A DNA stretch of 8,904 bases from positions 1 to 8,904 of the forward strand of contig QIHU01000716.1 of the NCBI GenBank assembly GCA_003231035.1, given 5' to 3'. The notes under the pieces were generated by a model, which was given only the letters and a program-made list of their open reading frames with translations, was not told the origin of the DNA and did no database searches. This document shows positions 1 through 7,399 of the stretch, piece after piece (within the stretch, counting starts at the first letter, position 1; every line of letters begins with the position of its first letter). This DNA comes from Acidobacteriota bacterium (lineage in GTDB: Bacteria; Acidobacteriota; Thermoanaerobaculia; Multivoradales; SZUA-115). A program made the position numbers and the translations under genes.

Positions 1-428
1 AGTGACCATTGCCAGGCGGTCAGGATCACCACCATCCCGAGGGCCGCGACCGCGGCGATATGGCGGTAGCCGTTGCGCCAGGTGGTGGCTGCCGCTGGAC
101 GGAGACCACCTGAAGTGGGCGAAGGGCTGGTGGTTGGAAAGGCCAGCACCCTCTGAGGAGGCGACGAATGAGCTGGATTCTGGGCCATGCCGCGTTGCAT
201 CTCCAGCGCCAACCTCCATTCCTCCATCGCCTGTGGCGAAGCGAGTGCTTGGTCAGCCAACTCCAGCAGTGCCTCCGGCGACAACTCACCGTGCACTGCC
301 TCCCAGGTGCGCTGAGGGTCGACGCCTGATGGCTGACCGGTGGCGTTGTCGTTGCGCTCGTCGCCCTTCGATGCCGCGAGCAACGCCTGGCGCATTCGTT
401 CCAATTCATTGCGTTCTTCACTCACCAT
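1..428 (-). CDS. Putative membrane-anchored partner (anti-sigma-like) of the ECF sigma factor, partial
   Basis: This reading frame starts with ATG at 428 and is still open at the window edge, giving 142 residues of an incomplete protein. The first ~95 residues are soluble, charged and Glu/Ala/Leu-rich (starting MVSEERNELERMRQALLAAS). A Pro/Ser/Thr-rich linker follows (around residues 93-110), then one hydrophobic segment (HIAAVAALGMVVILTAW, about residues 122-138) near the edge. This suggests a cytoplasmic N-terminus, one membrane helix and an exported remainder. The start has AAGGTG about 3 nt upstream. It lies 31 bp after the sigma gene stop, so the two are probably co-transcribed. Single-pass proteins encoded right after ECF sigma genes are often anti-sigma factors. 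This one has no HxxxCxxC zinc-finger motif and no cysteine in the visible part, so the assignment rests on position and topology only. Confidence 0.6.
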   Translation of the reverse strand, partial: MVSEERNELERMRQALLAASKGDERNDNATGQPSGVDPQRTWEAVHGELSPEALLELADQALASPQAMEEWRLALEMQRGMAQNPAHSSPPQRVLAFPTTSPSPTSGGLRPAAATTWRNGYRHIAAVAALGMVVILTAWQWS

Positions 429-459
429 GACACCTTGCCAATCCCCAGGATGCGAATCC

Positions 460-981
460 TCACGGTTCGATCCCTCTTGCTTGCAGACACTTTTTAACAT
501 CCCTGCGGCCGCGATACACCAGATTTTCGGTCTTCTTAGCGTTCCAGCCGCCCAGCGCCGCCACCTCGGGCACCGAATGGCCCAACAGAACCAACGACAA
601 CGCCAGCCGGCGAGGAGCCGGCAAACGGCGTAGGCACTCGCGGATCGCTTGGCCAATCTCCTGACTCAGCGACCATTGGTCCGGGCCGGGTTTTTTGCTG
701 GGTAACACCACTGAACTCTCCTCCAGTTCTACCTCCGGCCGCCGGTTAGCCTCGCGAAGTTCGTCGATCAAGGCGTGGTAGGCGGCCTGCCTGAGATAAG
801 ACGTTGAGTAGTGCTCAACACCCTCATGCCGATTTCGATGTTGCAGTAGACCGAGCAGGGAGCGCTGGATCACATCCTCGCGTTGAGTCGCGGAGAGAGT
901 GGGGGAAATCCGCCACAAGCTGCTCGCGATCACCTCGCGAAGCTGCTCGTAGTCGTCTGCCGCGATGTGCGATGGGGCCAT
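460..981 (-). CDS. ECF-type RNA polymerase sigma factor
   Basis: The product is 173 residues, a normal ECF sigma size. Region 2 is recognisable around residues 35-85: REDVIQRSLLGLLQHRN followed by SYLRQAAYHALIDELREANR, the pattern of core-RNAP and -10 binding helices. After a variable linker, region 4 occupies about residues 110-165: IRECLRRLPAPRRLALSLVL, then a helix-turn-helix-like stretch (HSVPEVAALGGWNAKKTENL) and the basic YRGRRDVKKCL helix. It would direct RNA polymerase to a small regulon under an external signal. ATG at 981 is the only ATG, GTG or TTG between the upstream in-frame stop and region 2, so the start is well fixed, although no strong Shine-Dalgarno is visible. The next gene downstream encodes a single-pass membrane protein, the usual place for a controlling partner. 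The sequence is divergent and cannot be given an ECF group by eye. Confidence 0.85.
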   Translation of the reverse strand: MAPSHIAADDYEQLREVIASSLWRISPTLSATQREDVIQRSLLGLLQHRNRHEGVEHYSTSYLRQAAYHALIDELREANRRPEVELEESSVVLPSKKPGPDQWSLSQEIGQAIRECLRRLPAPRRLALSLVLLGHSVPEVAALGGWNAKKTENLVYRGRRDVKKCLQARGIEP

Positions 982-1222
982 TGGACTTGGATTGCTCGCG
1001 AGGGAAAGCGGCCGTTTCTGTAACGTGTTGAAAACGAAGGATCGGAGTTTCCCCGTAGCGTAGCACGCTCTTCACTCACCCCTTGAATTGCACCTTTGGA
1101 GAAATTGGCTGAGTGAGTCGTCTTCTTCGCTCCGTCAAGGGGGAGGAATGCCAACGCTTCGGTAGGGATGCCGGAGCGGTCAGCGATGGACTCGCTGTCG
1201 AATATTTCCTGAAAGGGTGTGG
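982..1222. promoter_or_regulatory. Divergent intergenic region between sigma factor and barrel protein
   Basis: About 240 bp separate the two divergent starts, so both promoters should lie here. I see an inverted pair CACTCA (1073-1078) and TGAGTG (1110-1115) with 31 bp between them. On the minus strand a TTGACG (1138 to 1133) has CACTCA where a -10 would fall, so it is not a convincing sigma-70 promoter. AAAGGG (1212-1217) precedes the plus-strand starts at 1223 and 1226. I could not identify an ECF-type GGAAC/CGTC promoter with confidence. Confidence 0.4.
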
Positions 1223-2107
1223 ATGATGGAACGAATTCAGACAAAGGTTCTCGCGGTTCTCGTGGCGGTGCTCGGCCTGGTGACGACGGGCCCCGCCGAA
1301 GCCCAAAGGAGCCAATTGAGCAAGGATCTTGAAGGCAAACATCCTTGTAGAGTGCTGTGCGCGGACACCATCGCGGACCGATATGGGCAGGATGAGGGGT
1401 ATGATGTTACGAGCTCGGAGGCCTTGAAGCAGGTCGAAGAGGCGGAAGATATCGAAGAGTCCTGCCGGCAGTGCAACAAGGTAGAGTTTTATCAGGGGGC
1501 GGCAGCGGCCCAGCGCTGCTACGGCCCCACGGGTGTTGGACCGCCGTCAGACAAATCGACGCTAACTGGCTCGGTTGGGTTCAAACAGAACTCAGGTACA
1601 AATCAATACGCGCCGGAAATTTCCATGGAGCTAGCAGTGCCGATCACTGTTCGCCTCGCGTTGACCGGTTCAGTCGGAACCGAATCGGTGCTAATACCGG
1701 AAGGCTTTCTGGGGGTCACCGCGCAATCTCTCACCTTCCTTCCCTCGACGCACCTTGGCGCTCTTTCTTTCGGCGGTGACCACAAGGGGTTGAAGGCCGG
1801 GGATGAAACGCGCCTCGGTTGGTTGGGTCTAGGTGCCAAGCTCTTCGTCTACCGTGGGATCTTCCTGGCGGCCGGTGTGGAAAGTTACGATTCTCTGGAG
1901 AGTTCCACCGAGCTTAGCGATCGTGCCCTTCGTCTAGGAGTGGGTTTTCAACGGATGTTCAGTGCTCGATGGCTGGTGCGGGGCGACCTCAACTATCGGT
2001 TCTTCGATGAACTGGATTTGGATGGTCCCGGTGTGAGGGTTGGCATTGGATTTCGATTCGGTAAGAAGCCGAAGAAGTCTCGCCAGCTTCAGGAAGGGGT
2101 CCAGTGA
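1223..2107 (+). CDS. Secreted protein with Cys-rich N-terminus and outer-membrane beta-barrel-like C-terminus
   Basis: With ATG at 1223 the product is 294 residues; ATG at 1226 or GTG at 1217 are alternatives, and AAAGGG at 1212-1217 suits either ATG. Residues 1-27 form a Sec signal peptide (basic MERIQTK, hydrophobic VLAVLVAVLGLV, cleavage after AEA-27). The mature N-terminal part (28-105) is acidic and holds five cysteines, C42 and C46 (CX3C), C81 and C84 (CX2C), and C99. They could form disulfides or bind metal. From about 115 onward the chain alternates polar and hydrophobic residues in strand-length blocks (ISMELAVPITVRLALTGSVG, then AKLFVYRGIFLAAGVE, then ALRLGVGFQR, then VRVGIGFRFG). 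This resembles a small outer-membrane barrel. It ends in an unusual basic tail (KKPKKSR). I recognise no named family. Being divergent from the sigma factor, it could be a target of that factor, but this is conjecture. Confidence 0.75.
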   Translation: MMERIQTKVLAVLVAVLGLVTTGPAEAQRSQLSKDLEGKHPCRVLCADTIADRYGQDEGYDVTSSEALKQVEEAEDIEESCRQCNKVEFYQGAAAAQRCYGPTGVGPPSDKSTLTGSVGFKQNSGTNQYAPEISMELAVPITVRLALTGSVGTESVLIPEGFLGVTAQSLTFLPSTHLGALSFGGDHKGLKAGDETRLGWLGLGAKLFVYRGIFLAAGVESYDSLESSTELSDRALRLGVGFQRMFSARWLVRGDLNYRFFDELDLDGPGVRVGIGFRFGKKPKKSRQLQEGVQ

Positions 2108-2187
2108 GGTTCCTTTCGAAAATCGTTCGCGGTGTCCTTGGCAAGGCCGGTGCTGGAATTCTCACCTCCGTGCACCGGAAGCCCTAG
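2104..2187 (+). CDS. Possible 27-residue cationic amphipathic peptide (micro-ORF)
   Basis: GTG at 2104 overlaps the stop of the preceding gene (GTGA) and is preceded by AGGAAGGGG at 2091-2099, a strong ribosome binding site at suitable spacing. The frame ends at TAG 2185-2187. The peptide begins MRFLSKIVRGVLGKAGAGIL and ends in a short basic tail (HRKP). Hydrophobic residues at 3, 4, 7, 8, 11, 12 and 15 place one apolar face on a helix. Arg2, Lys6, Arg9 and Lys14 fill the other face, for a net charge of about +6. This resembles membrane-active or toxin-like peptides. It may equally be chance, because the ribosome binding site lies inside the upstream coding region (Gln-Glu-Gly codons). Translational coupling would be the expected mode of expression. 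Confidence 0.35.
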   Translation: MRFLSKIVRGVLGKAGAGILTSVHRKP

Positions 2188-2216
2188 GTCGATTGATTTC
2201 GACGGGGGCACCGCGT

Positions 2217-2249
2217 CGCCCACCAGCCTCTTGGGCTGGCTGGGTGGCG
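2217..2249. repeat. Imperfect hairpin
   Basis: The arm CGCCCACCAGCC (2217-2228) faces GGCTGGGTGGCG (2238-2249), pairing at 10 of 12 positions with an internal 2-bp mismatch and a 9-nt loop. It directly adjoins the stronger hairpin that follows. Confidence 0.5.
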
Positions 2250-2250
2250 A

Positions 2251-2291
2251 GTCGGCGGCAATCGGAAGCTGCTCTTTCGATTGCCGCCGGC
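2251..2291. terminator. Strong 18-bp hairpin in convergent spacer, probable bidirectional terminator
   Basis: The arms 2251-2268 (GTCGGCGGCAATCGGAAG) and 2274-2291 (CTTTCGATTGCCGCCGGC) pair over 18 bp around a 5-nt loop (CTGCT). Sixteen pairs are Watson-Crick and two are G-T wobbles, at 2252/2290 and 2265/2277. It sits between two convergent genes, as a shared terminator would. No run of T follows it on either strand, so it may act as a transcript 3'-end stabiliser or need another factor. Confidence 0.6.
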
Positions 2292-2295
2292 CGAA

Positions 2296-2315
2296 CGAGG
2301 CTGTTGCCAGCCTCG
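2296..2315. repeat. Short perfect hairpin
   Basis: CGAGGCT (2296-2302) pairs perfectly with AGCCTCG (2309-2315) around a 6-nt loop (GTTGCC). It is the third hairpin in a row in the spacer and ends 18 bp before the stop codon of the cytochrome gene. Confidence 0.5.
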
Positions 2316-2333
2316 CCGGATGAGGTGTCAAGG

Positions 2334-5300
2334 CTAGGGCGCGAGTGTCTCCACGCAACTCGGTCCCTCGGGCCAGGCGAAGAAGCCGGTGCCGTTCTGT
2401 ACGCCCATGGTTCCACTGACCGCCATCGGGATGTCGAAGAAGGTCAGGTCGCCGAGGCTCTGTGTCTCGGTGGAGGCCAACACCACCACTCCGTTGGCGT
2501 CGGTCGTGCCGCTCTGGGGGTCTTGCAGCGGCGGGTTGGCGCCGACGATGTGGGTGAAACGGCCGTTGACCGTGGCTCCGACGACCGGTGCGCCGTCGCT
2601 GTCGACGAGGGTCACCGTCGCCGTGTAGGTGACGTCGGTACCGATGCGTACCGGCACGACAACGATCGATTCGACCCGGGTATTGAGGCCGATCTGGTCA
2701 GTCAAGGTACCGTTCGGATCGTTGGGGTCGGGTCCCATGCCGACGGTTGAGAAGTTACCGCTCAACCCGATGGTGCCGTTTTGACCACGGGTTTGGATGC
2801 GGAAGTTGTAGACCTGGCCATCGTCCAAGGCCGCCAGACCTTGGGCTAGTTGCGGCCGGATGAAAGCCGTGTGCTTGCGTTTCCAGTGGTTGGACTCGGC
2901 GGGTAGGGGCACCGCCTCACCCGAAAGGAAGCCGTAGGCGATGGTGGTGCCGAACTCGATGAGAGTCGGCGAAAGACCGTCGGTCTCGTAGACCAACTTC
3001 AGTGTGCTGGCGGTCGCCACGGTGATCTTGACACTGCCGGGGACGAGCGAGGGAGCGCCGACGATGCCACAGCCGGGCCCTTGTGGATCGACAACGCAGA
3101 TGTCCCAGAAGCCGTCACCGTCGCTATCGGGCAGCACTGGGTTGAGGCCCAGCGCCAGCTCGTCGCCGTCGAAGACGCCGTCGCGATCGCGGTCCACCCC
3201 GATGCGCTCACCGGACCACACCGGCACGCCGAGGAAGAGCAACTCCGCCTCGCCGTCGGTCGCCAGGGTCTTGATTTGCGACCAGGTGAAGTTGCCCAGG
3301 GAGCTGCTATCGGGCAGGAAGACCTGCCCGGCGGGAGAGGAATCCCAGACCAATCCGACATCTTCCCAGACGGAATTGACCATGATCCGGCCACGGGCCG
3401 CCAGGTCGCCGTTGCCGGCGTTGGCTTGGTTGATCATGTAGCTGTTTACCTTGGTCTTGGTGACCGTGGTGGTATCGAGCCATTCTGAGTACATGGTGAA
3501 GGGAGCCAGCCCCGAATCGAACTCGTCGACGAAGGCGGCCCGTTGGGTGAGTGCCCGTCCTGTGAGGTTGAAGAAATGGTCGATAAACTCGAAGCTCGAA
3601 TCGAGGTTGCCCTCGTGGAAGAAACCGAAACCGGTGCTCGGGTAGAGATCTTCGGGCAGCGTGGTGTCATTGATGATGTTGGTCAGGTCGGAGTCTTTGG
3701 TCCAGAAGCCGCGCATCTGCGCCGTCTTGACCGCGAATGGGGAACCCGGCAAGCCAAAGAGGCCCTCGGTGGGCGAAGCGTCGGTACCGGTCGGCATGCC
3801 GTGGCAACGGATGCAGCTACCGCCGCCCGGTGGTGCGAAACCGAGGAGGCCGGCGGCGCCGTTCTTGGAATAGACCCGGTTCATCTGCTGGAAGGGGTTG
3901 GCCGGGTAGACGCTGCTGAAGACGTAGTCCTTCATCAGGTCGAAGTCGGGGTCCGAGAGTTTGCTGCCCTTGAGCAGGCCGACAAAGGCATCGTTGAAGA
4001 ACTCCAGATCCCCCTGCTCACCGCGCCAGTGATACGGCGCCGCGTCGGCGAGTGAGCGCAGGTCTTGGGTCACCATCACTCCCTTGCGATCCTTCCACTG
4101 CGGTTGGTTCTCGTTAGTGAAGCCCTCGGCCTGATCGAAGAACTTGCTCAGTTCCCAGCCCACCCGATCCTTGCGCAGGTCTTGGTGGCAGGAGAAGCAG
4201 CCGGTCGTTTGGGCGCCCGATTGCTTGGGGGAGAGAAAGACTTTGCGTCCTTGCTTGACCCGGTTGAAGGTGGGATCCGTCAATAGAGTAGTCCGGGATG
4301 GGGAGGACGGGATGGCGCCGGCCACGTTGTAGAAGCCAACCGAGTTGTCGGCGCGGTTGTAGGCGTAGAGGCGGTTGAGCGTCGCCGAGAAGGCAAGACC
4401 GCGCGGGCCGACGCCGCTGCGCATGGCACCGAGGAACCCCCCGGAGCCGTCGAAGACACCAATAGCCGCCGAGGCGGAGCCGGCGACGAAAACCCGGCCG
4501 CCGCTGCCGACCACCACGTCAGTGGGCATGACGATGTTCACCGAACTGGCGCCGAGTCCTTCGGTCACCGTGTAAATGTAGTTCGCCGGTACTCCCGAGG
4601 GGTCGATGTAGGTGATCCGGTTCTCGACCACGCGGCCTTGCGGGAACGAACCTTCGCCGATCAACTCGCCGTTGCGCGCCTCTAAGTTGGCCACCACTAG
4701 ACGGCCGGTTTCGGCGTGAAGATCGATTCCGAAGAGGGTCGTTCCCACCGCCTTGAAGTGGTTGACCACCGCTTCGCTGGCGATGTCGACCACCATGACG
4801 TCGAAGTCCGGCAGCGACCGAGCCTGAGTGAGATCGTCGTCTAGATCTTCTACGAAGACGTTGCCGGGACCAAAGGTGGTGAAAGGAAAAGGTGGAGGGA
4901 AGGGGCGCAGGGCAGGGTCGGTGTCGACGATCGATTGGTTGCCGGAGGCGTGCGAGACCACATAAACGTTGGTGCCGTCACTGAGCACCGCCATCGGTTC
5001 TTCGAGCTCGGTGTTGCGACCGTTGTGGGTCGCCTTGAGGGCAATGTTCTTGACGAATTTCTTGGTCACCGCATTGAAGACGGTCAGCTTGTTGGTGGCG
5101 CTGGCGGCGACGAAGGCTCTGGAGCCGTCGGCGCTGAAGGCGATGCCGCCGGGGTTCGCCGCGTTCTTGGCGCCGATGCCCTTGTTGCCAATGTTGGCGC
5201 GCAGTAGATGGCTGATTCTCCAGGTCCCCCGGTTGATCACCACGATGGAACTCTGGTGACGCACTGAAACCCAGATCTCGCTCGAGTCCGCGGATTGACC

Positions 5301-5729
5301 AGGCCGCTCGGCCAGGGCGGTGATTCCCTGCCCCACGACGATCTCGGCGACGATCGTCTGCAAGTTGGGGGTGAGCACCACCACGCGGTTCTCAGGCTCG
5401 TTGGCCACCACCACGAACTCACCGTCCTCGGTCACCAAGATCGGCTTGATCAGCTGCGTTTCGTAGTTGACCATCTCGCCCTGGACGTTGTCGAAGGGAA
5501 AGGAGGGTCCGGTGAACTTGTCGAACTGGGTGGGTACCGGGAACTGCACGATCACGTCTGGAATCAGAAGCCCAGGATTGGGCTCGATGAGTGGTGTCTG
5601 CGCGCCGGCCGCGGTGGCGAGCACCGCGAGCGCCACGATCAGCACCCTTGTGACCAGAACTCCGCCCTTCCAACCTCTACCCGTGTGGTTCGCTCCGAAC
5701 TTGTATCTCGGGACTCTCGTGGACACCAT
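2334..5729 (-). CDS. Exported YVTN-like beta-propeller / di-heme cytochrome c / Ca-loop / FnIII-like / Big_1-like fusion protein
   Basis: The product is 1131 residues from ATG at 5729, chosen because GGAGG (5737-5741) lies 7 nt upstream; an in-frame ATG 17 codons earlier lacks this. A signal peptide with a long, basic n-region leads to LIVALAVLATAAGAQ and cleavage near residue 43. Residues ~90-480 carry propeller-type repeats (SADGSRAFVAA, TNKLTVFN, SGGRVFVAG, TLNRLYAYN). The heme part (~490-760) has two modules. C511-FSC-H515 is followed by LRSLADAAPYHWRG (H567) and C639-IRC-H643 by GFGFFHEGN (H705); both resemble the CxxCH and TAPYxHDG elements of bacterial di-heme peroxidases (MauG/CcpA type). 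Residues 846-876 hold DRDRDG, DGDE and DSDGDG loops, as in thrombospondin-3/dockerin-like calcium sites. An FnIII-like stretch (~890-1000) and a Big_1-like domain (~1010-1131) end the protein. It presumably works in the periplasm or on the surface as a redox enzyme or electron carrier; the substrate is unknown. No sorting tail (PEP-CTERM, LPXTG) is visible. Confidence 0.85.
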   Translation of the reverse strand: MVSTRVPRYKFGANHTGRGWKGGVLVTRVLIVALAVLATAAGAQTPLIEPNPGLLIPDVIVQFPVPTQFDKFTGPSFPFDNVQGEMVNYETQLIKPILVTEDGEFVVVANEPENRVVVLTPNLQTIVAEIVVGQGITALAERPGQSADSSEIWVSVRHQSSIVVINRGTWRISHLLRANIGNKGIGAKNAANPGGIAFSADGSRAFVAASATNKLTVFNAVTKKFVKNIALKATHNGRNTELEEPMAVLSDGTNVYVVSHASGNQSIVDTDPALRPFPPPFPFTTFGPGNVFVEDLDDDLTQARSLPDFDVMVVDIASEAVVNHFKAVGTTLFGIDLHAETGRLVVANLEARNGELIGEGSFPQGRVVENRITYIDPSGVPANYIYTVTEGLGASSVNIVMPTDVVVGSGGRVFVAGSASAAIGVFDGSGGFLGAMRSGVGPRGLAFSATLNRLYAYNRADNSVGFYNVAGAIPSSPSRTTLLTDPTFNRVKQGRKVFLSPKQSGAQTTGCFSCHQDLRKDRVGWELSKFFDQAEGFTNENQPQWKDRKGVMVTQDLRSLADAAPYHWRGEQGDLEFFNDAFVGLLKGSKLSDPDFDLMKDYVFSSVYPANPFQQMNRVYSKNGAAGLLGFAPPGGGSCIRCHGMPTGTDASPTEGLFGLPGSPFAVKTAQMRGFWTKDSDLTNIINDTTLPEDLYPSTGFGFFHEGNLDSSFEFIDHFFNLTGRALTQRAAFVDEFDSGLAPFTMYSEWLDTTTVTKTKVNSYMINQANAGNGDLAARGRIMVNSVWEDVGLVWDSSPAGQVFLPDSSSLGNFTWSQIKTLATDGEAELLFLGVPVWSGERIGVDRDRDGVFDGDELALGLNPVLPDSDGDGFWDICVVDPQGPGCGIVGAPSLVPGSVKITVATASTLKLVYETDGLSPTLIEFGTTIAYGFLSGEAVPLPAESNHWKRKHTAFIRPQLAQGLAALDDGQVYNFRIQTRGQNGTIGLSGNFSTVGMGPDPNDPNGTLTDQIGLNTRVESIVVVPVRIGTDVTYTATVTLVDSDGAPVVGATVNGRFTHIVGANPPLQDPQSGTTDANGVVVLASTETQSLGDLTFFDIPMAVSGTMGVQNGTGFFAWPEGPSCVETLAP

Positions 5730-5989
5730 GACAAAACCTCCGTTCGCGCGTACGCAATAGCTCGCGGTGCGATGGCGCAAAGGGTGGAGAGGCCATCACC
5801 ACCGGCGATCAACAGGACTGCTTCTATCTCGTCGGGAGTCAGCAGACGGAGCTGTTGCCCTTGCGATTTCCATAGGTCGACCGGTTTGCTAGGCTGCTCG
5901 GTCTACGCTCGTCCGGTCTGGCTACGAAGCATGCACGACGCCGAGCACCGTGCCGTGGACCGCGGCATGGGCAAACCAGGAGTAAGCTA
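5730..5989. promoter_or_regulatory. Divergent intergenic region, cytochrome and aldehyde dehydrogenase genes
   Basis: This 260-bp gap must hold both promoters and both ribosome binding sites: GGAGG at 5737-5741 for the minus-strand gene, and AGGAG at 5979-5983 for the plus-strand gene. I could not assign convincing -35/-10 pairs on either strand. Short inverted repeats occur, such as GACCG (5879-5883) against CGGTC (5899-5903), but they are too small to call an operator. Confidence 0.4.
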
Positions 5990-7357
5990 ATGAGCTTGAC
6001 CTCGGTCAATCCAGCAAGCGGAGAAGTGATCGGGGAGTATCCCGAGATGAGCCCCGTTGAGGTGGCGAACATCGTCGACAATGCTCATGAACAACACCTT
6101 GGCTGGAGAACCACGAGCTTCGCGGAGCGCAGCGAGCGGATCCGCAGTGTTGGCACGGTATTACGCGAGCGAGCGGACGAGCTGGCGGAGCTGATGGCCG
6201 ACGAGATGGGCAAGCCGCTGAGCGGCGGCCTTACCGAAGTCGAGAAGTGCGCCTGGGTGTGCGACTACTACGCCGAGCATGCTGAACGGTTCTTGTCGAA
6301 CGAGCCTGTCGAGAGCGCGGCGGCGACCAGCTATGTCGCTTACCGCCCCTTGGGCGTCGTCCTGGCAGTCATGCCTTGGAACTTCCCGCTCTGGCAGGTC
6401 TTCCGCTTCGCGGTACCAGCGCTCATGGCGGGCAACGCCGGGGTGCTGAAACACGCCTCGAACGTCTGCGGTTCGGCCCTGGCCATCGAGGAGATCCTGC
6501 TCCAGGGCGGCTGCCCAGAGGGTCTGTTTCGTACCTTGCTGATCGGCAGCGGGCAGGTGAGGTCGGTGATCGAACACCCCCTGGTGCGGGCGGTCACCCT
6601 GACCGGAAGCACCGAAGCCGGCCGGGCGGTGGCCGCTGCCGCTGGCCGGATGCTCAAGAAGAGCGTCCTGGAATTAGGCGGCAGCGACGCCTACGTGGTG
6701 CTCGCGGATGCCGACCTCGAAGCGGCGGCCACCGCCTGCGTCACCAGCCGCTTGATCAACAGTGGACAGAGCTGCATCGCCGCCAAGAGGTTCGTGGTGG
6801 TGAACTCGGTCAAGGAGCGCTTCGAACAGTTGGTGGTGGCCCGGATGGAGGCGGCCGTGGTCGGGGAGCCGCGCCAAGATGGGATCGAGGTCGGCCCCAT
6901 GGCGCGCCATGACCTACGCGACGAGTTGCACGATCAAGTCGAGCGCAGCGTGGCGAGTGGAGCCCGCTGCCTGACGGGTGGCCGAGTGCCGCCGGGCGTC
7001 GGTGCCTTCTATCCGCCCACCGTTTTGACCGACGTCAAACCCGGCATGGCGGCCTACGAGGAAGAGCTCTTCGGCCCGGTGGCGGCGATTCTCGCTGCCC
7101 AGGACGAGGCGGACGCCATCCGCATCGCTAACGACTCCCCCTTCGGCCTCGGCGCGGCCGTTTTCTCAGGAGACCTGGCGCGAGCTGAGCGGATCGCCGC
7201 CGAGGAGCTCGAAGCCGGGTCCTGTTTCGTCAACGATTTCGTCCGCTCCGATCCGCGTATGCCCTTCGGTGGTATCAAAGAGAGCGGCTACGGGCGAGAA
7301 CTCGCCAGCTTCGGCATCCGGGAGTTCGTCAACGTCAAGACGGTGGTGGTGCAGTGA
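5990..7357 (+). CDS. gabD: NAD(P)+-dependent succinate-semialdehyde dehydrogenase (GabD1/Sad type aldehyde dehydrogenase)
   Basis: The product is 455 residues, the length of the short GabD1/Sad(YneI) branch of the aldehyde dehydrogenase superfamily, rather than the ~480-500 of most other members. Key elements are in order: oxyanion Asn131 in MPWNFPLW, cofactor-site Lys154 in LKHASNV, Rossmann motif GSTEAG at 206-211, general base Glu228 in LELGGSDAY, catalytic Cys262 in NSGQSCIAAKRF, and the C-terminal EELFGPV and PFGGIKESGYGRE motifs. The NSGQSCIAAKRF context is typical of the GabD1/Sad group. The enzyme would oxidise succinate semialdehyde to succinate, feeding GABA or related carbon into the TCA cycle, in the cytoplasm. 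ATG at 5990 has AGGAG 6 nt upstream. No aminotransferase or GABA transporter gene lies next to it, so the substrate is inferred from sequence type only; other small semialdehydes remain possible. The cofactor preference cannot be settled by eye. Confidence 0.88.
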   Translation: MSLTSVNPASGEVIGEYPEMSPVEVANIVDNAHEQHLGWRTTSFAERSERIRSVGTVLRERADELAELMADEMGKPLSGGLTEVEKCAWVCDYYAEHAERFLSNEPVESAAATSYVAYRPLGVVLAVMPWNFPLWQVFRFAVPALMAGNAGVLKHASNVCGSALAIEEILLQGGCPEGLFRTLLIGSGQVRSVIEHPLVRAVTLTGSTEAGRAVAAAAGRMLKKSVLELGGSDAYVVLADADLEAAATACVTSRLINSGQSCIAAKRFVVVNSVKERFEQLVVARMEAAVVGEPRQDGIEVGPMARHDLRDELHDQVERSVASGARCLTGGRVPPGVGAFYPPTVLTDVKPGMAAYEEELFGPVAAILAAQDEADAIRIANDSPFGLGAAVFSGDLARAERIAAEELEAGSCFVNDFVRSDPRMPFGGIKESGYGRELASFGIREFVNVKTVVVQ

Positions 7358-7399
7358 GGCGTTGAATGAAAACGATGGACCCTACCGGCGCGGAGCGGT

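Noticed and set aside
1168..1212. Possible 14-residue leader peptide upstream of the barrel gene.
   Set aside because: Only a weak ribosome binding site and no attenuation-type structure; this is expected by chance.
930..1244. 104-residue minus-strand frame starting inside the barrel gene and ending inside the sigma gene.
   Set aside because: It overlaps both real genes, matches no family I know, and its third-position composition looks less biased than that of the real genes. It fills the divergent promoter region.
2040..2750. 236-residue plus-strand open frame.
   Set aside because: It spans the end of the barrel gene, the hairpin cluster and antisense of the Big_1-like domain; the composition is that of a shadow frame in GC-rich DNA.
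5639..5902. Minus-strand open frame reading LRLLTPDEIEAVLLIAGG in the spacer upstream of the cytochrome gene.
   Set aside because: The segment looks protein-like, but the only ATG, GTG or TTG start after the upstream TAG (5905-5903) is a TTG inside it, and it runs out of frame into the cytochrome signal peptide. A decayed gene fragment is possible but cannot be supported.
5295..5990. 231-residue plus-strand open frame across the cytochrome start and the divergent spacer.
   Set aside because: Mostly antisense to the well-supported cytochrome gene, with no recognisable domain.
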